Origin: Streptomyces griseoflavus | GTDB taxonomy: Bacteria; Actinomycetota; Actinomycetes; Streptomycetales; Streptomycetaceae | DNA: 64,000 bases | Direction of reading: 5' to 3' | Assembly (NCBI RefSeq): GCF_014649995.1 | Contig: NZ_BMUC01000024.1 | Coordinates: 22,110-86,109 of the forward strand | In this document: positions 42,428 to 50,682 of the stretch, piece by piece | Numbering within the stretch: position 1 is the first letter of the stretch | Layout of the letters: every line of letters begins with the position of its first letter | Notes under the pieces: generated by a model | What the model was told of the DNA's origin: nothing | Database searches by the model: none | Seen by the model: the letters and a program-made list of their open reading frames with translations, nothing else | Program-made: the position numbers and the translations under genes

Positions 42428-42756
42428 GACCGGTCCTCCTTCTTGTCCCGCCGCGACGGCCTTCGCGTCACGTGGGCCGTCCGGTGGTCTGCCGGGTGGC
42501 GGGCGGCGGCGACCCCGTGTCCGGCGATGTCGCGCTCGGCGGTGTCCAGCAGCCGCTGGGCGATGTTGCGCAGGGCACGTCCCGCCGCCAGTTCGTCGCC
42601 GATCTCCGGCACGTCCGCGTCCGCCGGATGACAGTGCGCGGTCCCGTGGCAGGTGAATGCCGTGGTGCCGGTGTCCAGCACCACGTGCGCCTTCGTGGTT
42701 CCGTCGTCGTCCTCGAAGAGGTGGAGTCGCACCCTCCACTCCGCCGTGTGCGCCAT
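42424..42756 (-). CDS. DUF1876 (dsRBD-like fold) protein
   Basis: A 110-aa protein matching DUF1876, with WRVRLHLFEDDDGTTKAHVVLDTG, a FTCHGTAHCHPADADVPEIGDELAAGRAL segment and RNIAQRLLDTAERDI. The M. tuberculosis members are Rv1738 and Rv2632c; Rv1738 is strongly induced in hypoxia and resembles ribosome hibernation factors in fold. A basic tail of about 25 residues follows the domain. It is coupled to the Hsp20 gene by a 4-bp overlap and lies 11 bp after the phosphoribosyltransferase gene. Confidence 0.88.
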   Translation of the reverse strand: MAHTAEWRVRLHLFEDDDGTTKAHVVLDTGTTAFTCHGTAHCHPADADVPEIGDELAAGRALRNIAQRLLDTAERDIAGHGVAAARHPADHRTAHVTRRPSRRDKKEDRS

Positions 42757-42767
42757 CGCCTTCCTCC

Positions 42768-44169
42768 TCACCTCGGTGCCGGCCCCCGTGGCCCTGACAC
42801 GGTGCGTTCCGGGACCGTGGACCGGGCGGAAGCCGCCGTGGTCCGTTCCTCGATGCGGCGCCGGACGCGGGCGGCGAGCGCGCCCAGCCGCTCGGAGGGC
42901 GCGGCCCGGGGGGCGACCGGCGCCCGGATCCGGCGGGCGGCCGGCGGCAGGTCCTGCAGGTCCGCCGTCAGCCTCTCCCGGCACTGGTCGAGCGTGGGCC
43001 CGGGGCCGGTGCGCCGTCCGTCCCGCATCACCGTCTCCAGCAGGGGCCTGCCGCCGTCGGGGGGCCGCTCGCCGGCCAGAGCGATCACGTCGGCGCAGCC
43101 GGGGCGGCGGAACACCTGCTTGGGTCCGGGTGCCGTCACTTTGGCCGACGACAGCTTCATCACCGGCCGGCCGTCGTACTCCACCAGTTTTGTAGGCCGA
43201 GTCCAGGTACGGCGCGTCGGCCGAGACACCGACGCGGGTGCCGACGGCGTAGGTGTCGATCGGCGCCCCCGAGCGGACCAGGCCGTCCACCGCGTACTCG
43301 TCGAGACCGCCGCTCGCAATGATCCCTACGTCGGGCAGCCCCGCGTCGTCGAGGAGGGACCGCGCCCGTACCGCCAGGGCCCCGAGGTCACCGCTGTCCA
43401 GCCGTACCGCCGAGCCGGGACCGCGGGCCGCGGGGCCGAGATTCCGCAGGACGCGCGACGCGACGCGTACTCCCTCCTCGGTGTCGTAGGTGTCCACCAG
43501 CAGGGTCACCGGTCCCGGGTGGGAGCGTGCGAAGGCGCGGAAGGCGTCCTCCTCCGTGTCGAACGCCTCGACGAAGGAGTGGGCCATCGTGCCGACGGCG
43601 GTCAGGCCCAGGGCGGTGGCCGCGGCCACGTTGCTGGTCCCGGCGAAACCGGCCAGCGCGCCCAGGCGGGCGGCCTGGAACCCGGCCTCCGGGCCGTGCG
43701 TGCGCCGCAGGGAGAAGTCCACGACCGGATGCCCCGCCGCGGCGAGGACGCACCGTACGGCCTTCGAGGCGATGGCGGTCTGGTGGCTGATCCGGTTGAG
43801 CACGTACGTCTCGGCCAGCTGTGCCTGCGGGAGAGGAGCGGTCACCTCCAGCAGGGGCTCCCCCGCCAGGACGATCCGTCCTTCCGGCACCGCCCGCACG
43901 TCACCGGTGAACTCCAGGCCGAGCAGGGGCCGCAGGTCACGCGGTGGACGGCGCATCGCGGAGGCGAAGGCGTCGACGTCGTCGGGGCCGACGTGGAGGC
44001 CGTCCAGGTAGTCGAGGGCCGACTCCAGCCCTGCCGCGACCAGGAAGCCCCGGCCGGCGGGCAGATCGCGGACGAAGAGGCTGAAGGTCGCGGGGCCGGT
44101 CATGCCCTCCCGGAGGTAGGACGTGGCCATCGTCACTTCGTACAGGTCGGTGGTCGTCGCGTCGGACAT
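42768..44169 (-). pseudogene. pncB: Nicotinate phosphoribosyltransferase, frameshifted
   Basis: Two overlapping frames make up one NAPRTase of about 466 aa. The upstream frame (44169 to about 43190) runs from MSDATTTDLYEVTMATSYL to PYLDSAYK, and includes NRISHQTAIASKA, RRTHGPEAGF, DTYDTEEG and RLDSGDLGALAVRAR. The homology then continues in another frame as LVEYDGRPVMKLSSAKVTA. The switch is at four A residues (minus strand, 43188-43191); three would restore the frame. The enzyme converts nicotinate and PRPP to NaMN in NAD salvage. This may be a true mutation or a homopolymer sequencing error. A GAGGAG site precedes the ATG. The DosR-regulon counterpart is pncB2 (Rv0573c). Confidence 0.85.
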
Positions 44170-44208
44170 GGGCGTCTCCTCCTCGGTCCTGTCCGTCTCG
44201 TCCTCACG

Positions 44209-44805
44209 TCACCGGCGGAACCGGCCGGCCCACAGCGGCTCCACCCGGAGCCACTCGGCGTCCCACTGCGCGTACCTCCTCCGGTCGAGTGCGTGCCGTA
44301 CGCCCGTCCGCGCCGCGAAGACCCCGCTCGCCACGCCGAGCGCCGCCGCACCGCCGGCGAACCAGCCGGCGGTCGCGGCCTGGTTCCTGGTCTTCGGTGG
44401 CCCGGTGACGGCCCCGGCGCCGTTCACCCACACCCGCAGGACGGTGCCCTGGTGCGTGTCGGGCGTGACGAGGGTGGTTCCGGTCCGCGCCGTGCCGTCG
44501 TCGTCGGTCCATCGGACCTGTGCCCGCTGTCGCGCGTTGTCGCCGACCTCCTCGGTGACCGACAGCACCCGGGCGTCGGTCCGGTGCCGCTCGGCCGACT
44601 GCGTCCGCACGGCGTGCATCGACGACTCGTACGCCGTCTGCCCCGCGCCGAGCGCGGCCGCCGGCAGGCCGAGCACGAGGACCAGCATCAGGAAGCCGCG
44701 GAACCAGGACTCGAACGTGTCGGAGGGACGTCGCAGCGGGTTCGCCCCCGCCGGCCGGCGCGGCGGGAAGGGTCCGGACGCGTGCGGCGGATTGCGTGCG
44801 CTCAT
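44209..44805 (-). CDS. Rv1733c-family membrane protein
   Basis: A 198-aa protein with two membrane helices (about residues 38-55 and 145-165) and an extracytoplasmic domain between them. Family-typical parts are FLMLVLVLGLPAAALGAGQTAYESS, QVRWTDDDGTARTGTTLV and VLRVWVNGAGAVT. Rv1733c is a DosR-regulon membrane antigen of unknown function. The gene heads a probable operon with the phosphoribosyltransferase, DUF1876 and Hsp20 genes. A DosR-like box lies 81 bp upstream of the start. Confidence 0.85.
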   Translation of the reverse strand: MSARNPPHASGPFPPRRPAGANPLRRPSDTFESWFRGFLMLVLVLGLPAAALGAGQTAYESSMHAVRTQSAERHRTDARVLSVTEEVGDNARQRAQVRWTDDDGTARTGTTLVTPDTHQGTVLRVWVNGAGAVTGPPKTRNQAATAGWFAGGAAALGVASGVFAARTGVRHALDRRRYAQWDAEWLRVEPLWAGRFRR

Positions 44806-44885
44806 GACTCGGCCTCCAGCAGGTCGCCGGTCCGTCCCCCCACCGTCCTGCTCCCATCATGGGACGGCACCGGCTTTCGGTCACA

Positions 44886-44899
44886 GGGCCGGAAGTCCC
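44886..44899 (-). promoter_or_regulatory. Candidate DevR/OsdR box upstream of Rv1733c-like operon
   Basis: On the minus strand the sequence is GGGACTTCCGGCCC, matching the core of the M. tuberculosis DosR consensus GGGACTWWAGTCCC at 11 of 14 positions. It lies 81 bp before the Rv1733c-like start, in a 438-bp region (44806-45243) that holds no other gene I can support. Confidence 0.5.
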
Positions 44900-45243
44900 A
44901 TGAAGGGCTGCTTCTCGGGCCCGGGGCCGGACGCCGAAGTCGTCCGTCGCCGCCCGTCCGGTCGGTTCCGGGGCACGACCGCGCGTGGGCACGGCGTGTG
45001 GTGCGGGTACCCGCTCGGTTGACCGGTCCGGTCGCGGAGCCGGGGCCCCGTCTCCTCCCGGCCGGATCCCGCGCCTGCGTTCCGCCCGCGGTCCACATGC
45101 GCCGCGGAAGGGATTGGGGTACTCCTCGAACGAGGGAACCCGCCACGTCCGGCCTGCCGACGGCCTCCGGCCGTCCGCGTCGCCGGACGCGGGCACCGTC
45201 GTCCCTCCTCTTTCCAGGTTCCTACGAGACGGAGGGCACCGCC

Positions 45244-45432
45244 ATGCAACCAGTCGGCCTCGACGGCTCACCCGAGAGTCCCGCCGCTGTCCGCCGGGCC
45301 ACCGACGAGGGCGCGGGACCGGCCGCCGGCCGCCGGGAACACCGGCCCGCCGCGGCGCCGCCTCCGCATCCCGTGGCGCGGGCCGCCGTCCGTCACGCAC
45401 ACCGACCCCTCTCCCGTGCCCGCCATGCCTGA
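45244..45432 (+). pseudogene. Universal stress protein N-terminal remnant
   Basis: An ATG with a GGAGG-like site begins MQPVGLDGSPESPAAVRRATDEGAG, which resembles the first 25 residues of Usp domains (compare TVGLDGSPESLAAADWAAREA in the protein encoded at 58904-59812). After that the frame becomes Pro/Arg/His-rich and no Usp motif follows in any frame. It looks like a truncated Usp gene whose 3' part was lost before the Rv2004c-like gene. It could instead encode an unrelated 62-aa peptide. Confidence 0.45.
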
Positions 45433-47017
45433 GCCCGGCCCCGCCCGGAGGACGGTGCCCTCGGTCCCTCCGGCCGACACGGCCGGCACGTCCCCGATCC
45501 GGGCCGATGGTGGCCATGACGGCGCACCGCCGCGCGCGCAGGTGTGCGAGACGCACACCGCGGTCGTGTTCTTCGCCGGCGACCGCGCCTACAAGCTGAA
45601 GAAGCCGGTGGATCTGGAGTTCCTGGACTACACGACGGTGGCGGCCCGCCGGGCGGCGTGCGAGCGCGAGGTCGCTCTCAACCGCCGCTTCGCCCCCGAC
45701 GTCTATCTGGGTGTGGGTGAGCTGCGGAGCCCCGACGCGCGGGTGCCGGAACCGCTCGTGGTGATGCGCCGGATGCCCGCGGACCGCCGCCTGTCCCACC
45801 TGGTGCGGCAAGGGGTCGCCGTCGACGAGGCGCTGCGGGCCGTCGCCCGGCAGCTCGCGGCGTGGCACGCGCAAGCGCCCCGGAGCCGCGAGGTGGACGA
45901 GCAGGGCACGAGGGACGCCCTGTCCGCGCGCTGGGAGGCGGGCTTCCGGCAGGTCCGTGCGCTGGCCGACGACGGCGTCGTGCCGGACGAAGTGGCGGAG
46001 GCGGAGCGGCTGGTACGCCGCTATCTCGCCGGCCGCGAACCCCTGTTCGACTCCCGTATCGAGCAGGGGCGGGTGGTCGACGGCCACGGCGACCTCCTCG
46101 CCGACGACGTCTTCTGCCTCGACGACGGCCCCCGCGTCCTGGACTGCCTGGAGTTCGACGACCACCTGCGCCACGTCGACGGACTCGACGACGCCGCCTT
46201 CCTCGCCATGGACCTGGAGCAGCTCGGCGACCCCCGGGCCGCGGCGTACTTCCTCGCCCGGTACGGCGAGTACTCGGGCGACCCGGCGCCCTCGTCCCTG
46301 TGGCACCACTACGTCGCCTACCGTGCGTTCGTCCGCGCCAAGGTCTCCCTGATCCAGGCCCGTCAGGGCGCGCCGGGCGCGGAGGCGGCGTTCCGGCGGC
46401 TGGTCTCGGCGGCGCTGCGCCATCTGCGTACCTCCGCCGTCGGCCTGACGCTCGTCGGAGGGCTGCCGGGCAGCGGGAAGTCCACCCTGTCCGGCGCGCT
46501 CGCCGACCGGCTGGGGGTCACGCTGCTCAGCAGCGACCGCCTGCGCAAGGAGCTGGCCGGGATTCCCGTGGAGCGGTCCGCGGCGGCCGGATACGGCGAA
46601 GGGCTCTACACGCCGGAGTGGACGGCCAGGACCTACTCCACCCTGCTGGACCGCGCGTCCGCCCTGCTGTCGTCCGGGGAATCCGTCGTGCTGGACGCCA
46701 CCTGGTCCGACGCGGCCCAGCGGGAAGCGGCCCTGCGGGTGGCCGAGAGCGCCGGCGCCGACCTGGTGGCCCTCCACTGCCGTGTGCCGGACGACGTGTC
46801 GGCGGCCCGGCTGAGCACGCGTGCCCCGGGAGCGTCCGACGCCGACGCCGACGTCGCCGCCGCGATGGCGGCCGGGGCACAGCCGTGGCCGGAGGCCGTC
46901 GCGGTCGACACCAGCGGCTCCCTGGAGTCCGCGGTCGCACAGGCGCTGGCCGCCGTGCGTCCGTGGGGCACGGGCCAGGCACCGGTCTTCCGCCGCCCCT
47001 ACATGGAGCCGGACTGA
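45416..47017 (+). CDS. Bifunctional phosphotransferase/AAA ATP-binding protein (Rv2004c-like)
   Basis: A 533-aa protein. The N-terminal half (to about residue 340) is an aminoglycoside-phosphotransferase-like kinase fold with GDRAYKLKKPVDLEFLDY and the catalytic-loop-like VVDGHGDLLADDVFC ... VLDCLEFDD. The C-terminal half is a P-loop kinase-like domain, with Walker A GGLPGSGKSTLS and VVLDATWSD. The natural substrate is unknown. M. tuberculosis Rv2004c is the DosR-regulon relative. The start is uncertain: GTG 45416 and ATG 45425 are both possible and neither has a clear ribosome binding site. Confidence 0.82.
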   Translation: MPAMPEPGPARRTVPSVPPADTAGTSPIRADGGHDGAPPRAQVCETHTAVVFFAGDRAYKLKKPVDLEFLDYTTVAARRAACEREVALNRRFAPDVYLGVGELRSPDARVPEPLVVMRRMPADRRLSHLVRQGVAVDEALRAVARQLAAWHAQAPRSREVDEQGTRDALSARWEAGFRQVRALADDGVVPDEVAEAERLVRRYLAGREPLFDSRIEQGRVVDGHGDLLADDVFCLDDGPRVLDCLEFDDHLRHVDGLDDAAFLAMDLEQLGDPRAAAYFLARYGEYSGDPAPSSLWHHYVAYRAFVRAKVSLIQARQGAPGAEAAFRRLVSAALRHLRTSAVGLTLVGGLPGSGKSTLSGALADRLGVTLLSSDRLRKELAGIPVERSAAAGYGEGLYTPEWTARTYSTLLDRASALLSSGESVVLDATWSDAAQREAALRVAESAGADLVALHCRVPDDVSAARLSTRAPGASDADADVAAAMAAGAQPWPEAVAVDTSGSLESAVAQALAAVRPWGTGQAPVFRRPYMEPD

Positions 47018-47022
47018 GGCGA

Positions 47023-47093
47023 GCGGGTTGTGCCCGCCCGTGCTCTTCGGGCCCGCGGCAGGCGGGTGTGCCCGCCGGTGCTCTCCGGGCACG
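47023..47093. repeat. Tandem hairpin-forming direct repeat after Rv2004c-like gene
   Basis: Two copies of a roughly 32-bp unit, 47023-47055 and 47062-47093, share GCGGGT-GTGCCCGCC-GTGCTCT-CGGGC with a few mismatches. Each copy has GTGCCCG...CGGGC arms that can form a stem. They directly follow the stop codon of the upstream gene and probably act as a doubled transcription terminator. Confidence 0.5.
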
Positions 47094-47184
47094 CTCGGCG
47101 GCTGCCGGTCCGGGCCCCAGGTTTCGCGGGGCGCGGCGCCCTGCCTCATGGTGGGTGGTAGGGGGAACTCCGAGGGAGGCCACC

Positions 47185-47748
47185 ATGGGTGAACAGGGGC
47201 CCCTCGCCCCCGGCGAGGCCTGGCGGGGCGTGGCCGTCTGCTTCCTCACCACCTTCGCCCTGCTGTCGCGGCACCGGGTCCGTCTCCCGAGGGAGCGGCT
47301 GGGCACGCGACTGGCGTTCGCCGACGGCTCCGGGGCCCGGGTCTACCGGGAGACCCGCCTCGGCAGCGGCCTGGCGAAGGACCCGTGCATGCTGGTGGTC
47401 ACGTTCCGGCTGCGCCTTGTGCGCGGACCCGCGCACGCGGTGTTCCGCCGCGAAAGCCTGCTGAACACTCCCCTGTTCGTCGGCTTTCCGGGTTTCGCGT
47501 CGAAACTGTGGCTGGCCCACGACGAGCGCGGCCGGTACCGCGGCGTGTACGAGTGGGACGGCCCGCGGCGCGCCGAGCACTACGCGCGCTCCCTGTGGCG
47601 TGTGCTCGCGCTGGTCAGCGTGCCCGGTTCGATCCGGTACGCCGTAGTGCCGGGGGTGCGCCGCGACGACGTGATCGCGGACCCCGGACTGGTCGGGGAC
47701 CCGGAGCCGGGGAGCGCCGCATGGTGGCGCACAGCGGCCGGCACCTGA
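47185..47748 (+). CDS. Conserved hypothetical protein (187 aa)
   Basis: A 187-aa protein preceded by a strong GAGGGAGG site. It starts MGEQGPLAPGEAWRGVAVCF and contains SLLNTPLFVGFPGFASKLWLAHDERGRYRGVYEWDGPRRAEHYARSLW, which looks like a ligand-binding alpha/beta barrel fragment found in some actinobacterial hypothetical proteins. No enzyme motif is visible. The 3' end overlaps the FAD monooxygenase gene by 28 bp, so the two are probably co-expressed. Confidence 0.7.
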   Translation: MGEQGPLAPGEAWRGVAVCFLTTFALLSRHRVRLPRERLGTRLAFADGSGARVYRETRLGSGLAKDPCMLVVTFRLRLVRGPAHAVFRRESLLNTPLFVGFPGFASKLWLAHDERGRYRGVYEWDGPRRAEHYARSLWRVLALVSVPGSIRYAVVPGVRRDDVIADPGLVGDPEPGSAAWWRTAAGT

Positions 47749-49331
47749 CGGCGGCGGTGGACGTCCTGGTCGTCGGGGCCGGTCCGACCGGCCTCGGCCT
47801 GGCACTGCAGGCCCACGCCCACGGAGCACGGGTACGGGTCGTCGAGCGGCGCCCCGAGCCGTTCCGGCCCTCCCGTGCGCTCATCCTGCACCCGCGGACC
47901 CTGGAGGTGCTGCGACCGCTCGGTGTCACGGACGCCCTGCTGGAGCGGGCGGACACCGCCCCCGGGGTACGCCTGCGTCTCGGCTCCCGCGTCGTCGAGA
48001 CCGGGCTCGCGGACCTCGCGCTGCCCGACACGGCGTTCCCCCATCTGTCCCTCATGCGGCAGACGGATGTCGAGACGGTGCTGACGCGGGCGCTCGCCGA
48101 CCGCGGGGTGACGGTCGAACGGGGCACCGAACTGCTCACGGCCCGCGACGACGGGGACGGCGCGCGTGCCGTGCTGCGCTCGGGGCACGGCGTCGAGAGG
48201 ATCCGCTGTCCCTTCGCCGTCGGTTGCGACGGCCCGGCCAGCACCGTGCGGGCCTGCGCCGGCATCGGGTGGCACGGCAGGCCCTACACCGAAGAGGTGG
48301 TCCTCGCCGACCTGGACCTCGGCGGCACGTCCGCCGGCGCCGACGCCCAGGTGTTCGCGGGGAGCCGGGGGCTGCTGTTCCTCTTCCCGCTCGGAGAGCA
48401 GGCCGCCTGGCGGCTGCTGGCCACACGCGCGTCCGCGGGCGGATCGGGGCGGGACTTCGGCCAGCCGGGCCCGCCCGTCCCGGAGGCCGAGCTCCAGCGC
48501 CTCCTGCACGAGGTGGGCTCATGTGCGCGGATCGAACGTGTGGCGTGGTCGGCGCGGGTTCCACTGCAGTGCGGCCTTGCCCGGCGGTTCCGCCGGGGGC
48601 GGCTCTTCCTCGCGGGCGACGCGGCGCACGCCTACTCCCCGGCCACCGGCCAGGGCATGAACGCCGGTATCCAGGACGCGGTGAACCTCGGCTGGAAGCT
48701 CGGCTTCGCGGCGAGCGGTCGCGACGGCGGGGCAGCGGACGGGTTCGATGCCGAGGTGCTGCTCGATTCCTATGAAGCGGAGCGCAGGGCGGCTGCCCAC
48801 GGACGGATGCTCCTGACGCACGCCGCGTTCTGGGCGGAGGCGTCGACGGGCCGGCTCCCCTCGTGGCTGCGCGCGGTGGCCGCTCCGCGCGCGGCCCCCG
48901 CCGTCCCCGTCCTCCTCGGCCGGCGACGGCTGGTCGCCGAGGCCGTCCGTACCGTCTCCCAGCTGCGCGTGAACTACCGGCACAGTCCGCTGTCCGTGGA
49001 GGGCACACCGACCCTGCGCGGGGCTCCCCGGCCGGGGGACCGGCTGCCCGACAGGGCCGTCAGCGTCGGGGGGCCCGCCGAGCGGCTGCACGGCCTGCTG
49101 GCCCGCCCGGGTGTGCACCTGCTGCTGCAACGTGACGCCGCCCCACCACCGGACACGCCCGCCGCGTCCCCGGTGACCGTGCTGCGGCTGACGAACAGCC
49201 CCGGCCGCGGTCTGGTGGCCGTCCGCCCCGACGGACATGTCGGCTTCCGCTGCGGGGCCGCCGACCCGGCCGGGCTCACCGGCTGGCTCTCCCTGGTCGG
49301 CGCGGCGGTGTCCCCGTCCGCCCGGGCATGA
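47721..49331 (+). CDS. FAD-dependent aromatic monooxygenase
   Basis: A 536-aa class A flavoprotein monooxygenase. The FAD-binding GxGxxG is VLVVGAGPTGLGLALQAHAHG with the acidic VVERR strand end. The DG motif is FAVGCDGPASTVR. The second FAD motif is GRLFLAGDAAHAYSPATGQGMNAGIQDAVNLGWKL. A thioredoxin-like C-terminal region follows. Such enzymes hydroxylate phenols or polyketides using NAD(P)H and O2. ATG 47721 has GGAG 6 nt upstream. The substrate is unknown. Confidence 0.87.
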   Translation: MVAHSGRHLTAAVDVLVVGAGPTGLGLALQAHAHGARVRVVERRPEPFRPSRALILHPRTLEVLRPLGVTDALLERADTAPGVRLRLGSRVVETGLADLALPDTAFPHLSLMRQTDVETVLTRALADRGVTVERGTELLTARDDGDGARAVLRSGHGVERIRCPFAVGCDGPASTVRACAGIGWHGRPYTEEVVLADLDLGGTSAGADAQVFAGSRGLLFLFPLGEQAAWRLLATRASAGGSGRDFGQPGPPVPEAELQRLLHEVGSCARIERVAWSARVPLQCGLARRFRRGRLFLAGDAAHAYSPATGQGMNAGIQDAVNLGWKLGFAASGRDGGAADGFDAEVLLDSYEAERRAAAHGRMLLTHAAFWAEASTGRLPSWLRAVAAPRAAPAVPVLLGRRRLVAEAVRTVSQLRVNYRHSPLSVEGTPTLRGAPRPGDRLPDRAVSVGGPAERLHGLLARPGVHLLLQRDAAPPPDTPAASPVTVLRLTNSPGRGLVAVRPDGHVGFRCGAADPAGLTGWLSLVGAAVSPSARA

Positions 49332-49366
49332 ACACCATGCACGGGCCACGGCGCCCCGTCTCCCGG

Positions 49367-50026
49367 TCACTGGAACGCGGCGTGGATCTCCTGTTCGGTC
49401 GCGGAGTGCGAGACGAGCAGGAGCTCGTCCCCGGCCCGCAGGCGGACCGCCGGATCCGGCACGGTGGGCTGCCCGTCACGGACGATCGTCGCGACGACCG
49501 TCCCTTCGGGCAGCCCGATGTCCCCCAGGGCTCGCCCCACCGCCCTGGACCGCGGTGTGATGGCCGTTTCGATGACGTCGATACCGGCCTTGCTGAGCCG
49601 CAGCAGGGCGACCGTGTCGGTGGCCCCGGTGGCCTCCTCGATGAGGGAGATCAGCGGGGTGGCCGCGGGTACGGCGACGTCGACGCCCCAGTGGGCGTCG
49701 AACAGCCAGGTGTTGTCGGTGTCGTTGACGCGGGCGGCCACGCGGGGCACCGAGAACCACCGTTTGGCGAGGAGGGCGATGACGAGGTTGCCCTCGTCGT
49801 CTCCGGTGGTGGCGACGACCAGGTCGGCGGTCAGCACACCGGCGTGTTCCAGGAGGGCCGGTTCGCACGCGTCCCCCGCGACGAGCAGCACGCCCGGGAG
49901 GCGGCCCCGCAGGTCGGCCACCCGGCCGTCGTCGCGGTCGATCAACGTGACCTCGTTGCGGGCCGCGAGGAGCACCTGGGCGATCTGGGTGCCGAGGCGT
50001 CCCGCTCCGGCGATGAGCACCTTCAC
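49367..50026 (-). CDS. RCK/TrkA-type NAD-binding protein (second of pair)
   Basis: A 219-aa protein with an N-terminal RCK Rossmann domain (MKVLIAGAGRLGTQIAQVLL, LIDRDDGRV, DLVVATTGDDEGNLVIALLAK) and a C-terminal TrkA-C domain (about 140-219, ending GDELLLVSHSATEQEIH). These are cytoplasmic regulators of K+ transporters or channels that sense NAD(H) or nucleotides. Its ATG overlaps the upstream RCK gene by 4 bp. No channel or TrkH gene is present nearby. Confidence 0.88.
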   Translation of the reverse strand: MKVLIAGAGRLGTQIAQVLLAARNEVTLIDRDDGRVADLRGRLPGVLLVAGDACEPALLEHAGVLTADLVVATTGDDEGNLVIALLAKRWFSVPRVAARVNDTDNTWLFDAHWGVDVAVPAATPLISLIEEATGATDTVALLRLSKAGIDVIETAITPRSRAVGRALGDIGLPEGTVVATIVRDGQPTVPDPAVRLRAGDELLLVSHSATEQEIHAAFQ

Positions 50027-50682
50027 GTCCCCAGCTCCTTGTCGAGAAAACCGCGCAGTCGGCCGAGCGCGGTGGCGGCGACGGCGAAGGTGACCAGGTC
50101 GTCCCCGTGTGCGGGCGTGTCGTGCGCGGGGATGAAGGAGCGGCCCGCTCGGGTGACCTCGACGACGCGGATCTCGCCGTCGACGTCGAACTCCGTCAGC
50201 CGCCGGCCGACCAGGTAGCCGGGCAGCTCGGAGCGGACCAGCAGGGTCTCCCCGTTGCCGAAGCTGAGTTCCGGACTCAGGTGGCGGTGCAGCAGCATCC
50301 GGTGGATGCGGTGCACGGTCCAGTGGATGCCGGCGATGGTGGGGATGCCGAGTTCCCGGTAGATGTCGGCACGCCGGGGATCGTGGACGCGGGCGAGGAC
50401 GACGGGTACCCGGTAGGTCTCTTTGGCGGTCCGCGCGCTGACGATGTTGCTGTTGTCGTTCGAGGTGACGGCGGCGAAGGCGTCCGCGTGCTCGATCCCG
50501 GCGGTCCGGAGCACCGCCCGGGCGTAGCCGTTGCCCTGGTGGAAGCGGATGCGCGGGCTGTCGGGCAGTCGCAGGGCCGTTCGGGGGCGCCGGTCGACGA
50601 CCTGCACGTCGTGCCCTTCGGCCGCGAGCAGACCGGCGAGTGCGGAGCCCACCCGTCCGCAGCCGACGACGATCACCTTCAC
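50023..50682 (-). CDS. RCK/TrkA-type NAD-binding protein (first of pair)
   Basis: A 219-aa RCK protein with MKVIVVGCGRVGSALAGLLA, VVDRRP and FAAVTSNDNSNIVSARTAK in the Rossmann half, and a TrkA-C-like C-terminal half (GYLVGRRLTEFDVDGEIRVVEV). The GTG start at 50682 has an AGGAG site 7 nt upstream and overlaps the P-type ATPase stop by 4 bp. The pair is translationally coupled to the ATPase gene, so the regulators might act on it or on a K+ system elsewhere. Confidence 0.88.
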   Translation of the reverse strand: MKVIVVGCGRVGSALAGLLAAEGHDVQVVDRRPRTALRLPDSPRIRFHQGNGYARAVLRTAGIEHADAFAAVTSNDNSNIVSARTAKETYRVPVVLARVHDPRRADIYRELGIPTIAGIHWTVHRIHRMLLHRHLSPELSFGNGETLLVRSELPGYLVGRRLTEFDVDGEIRVVEVTRAGRSFIPAHDTPAHGDDLVTFAVAATALGRLRGFLDKELGT

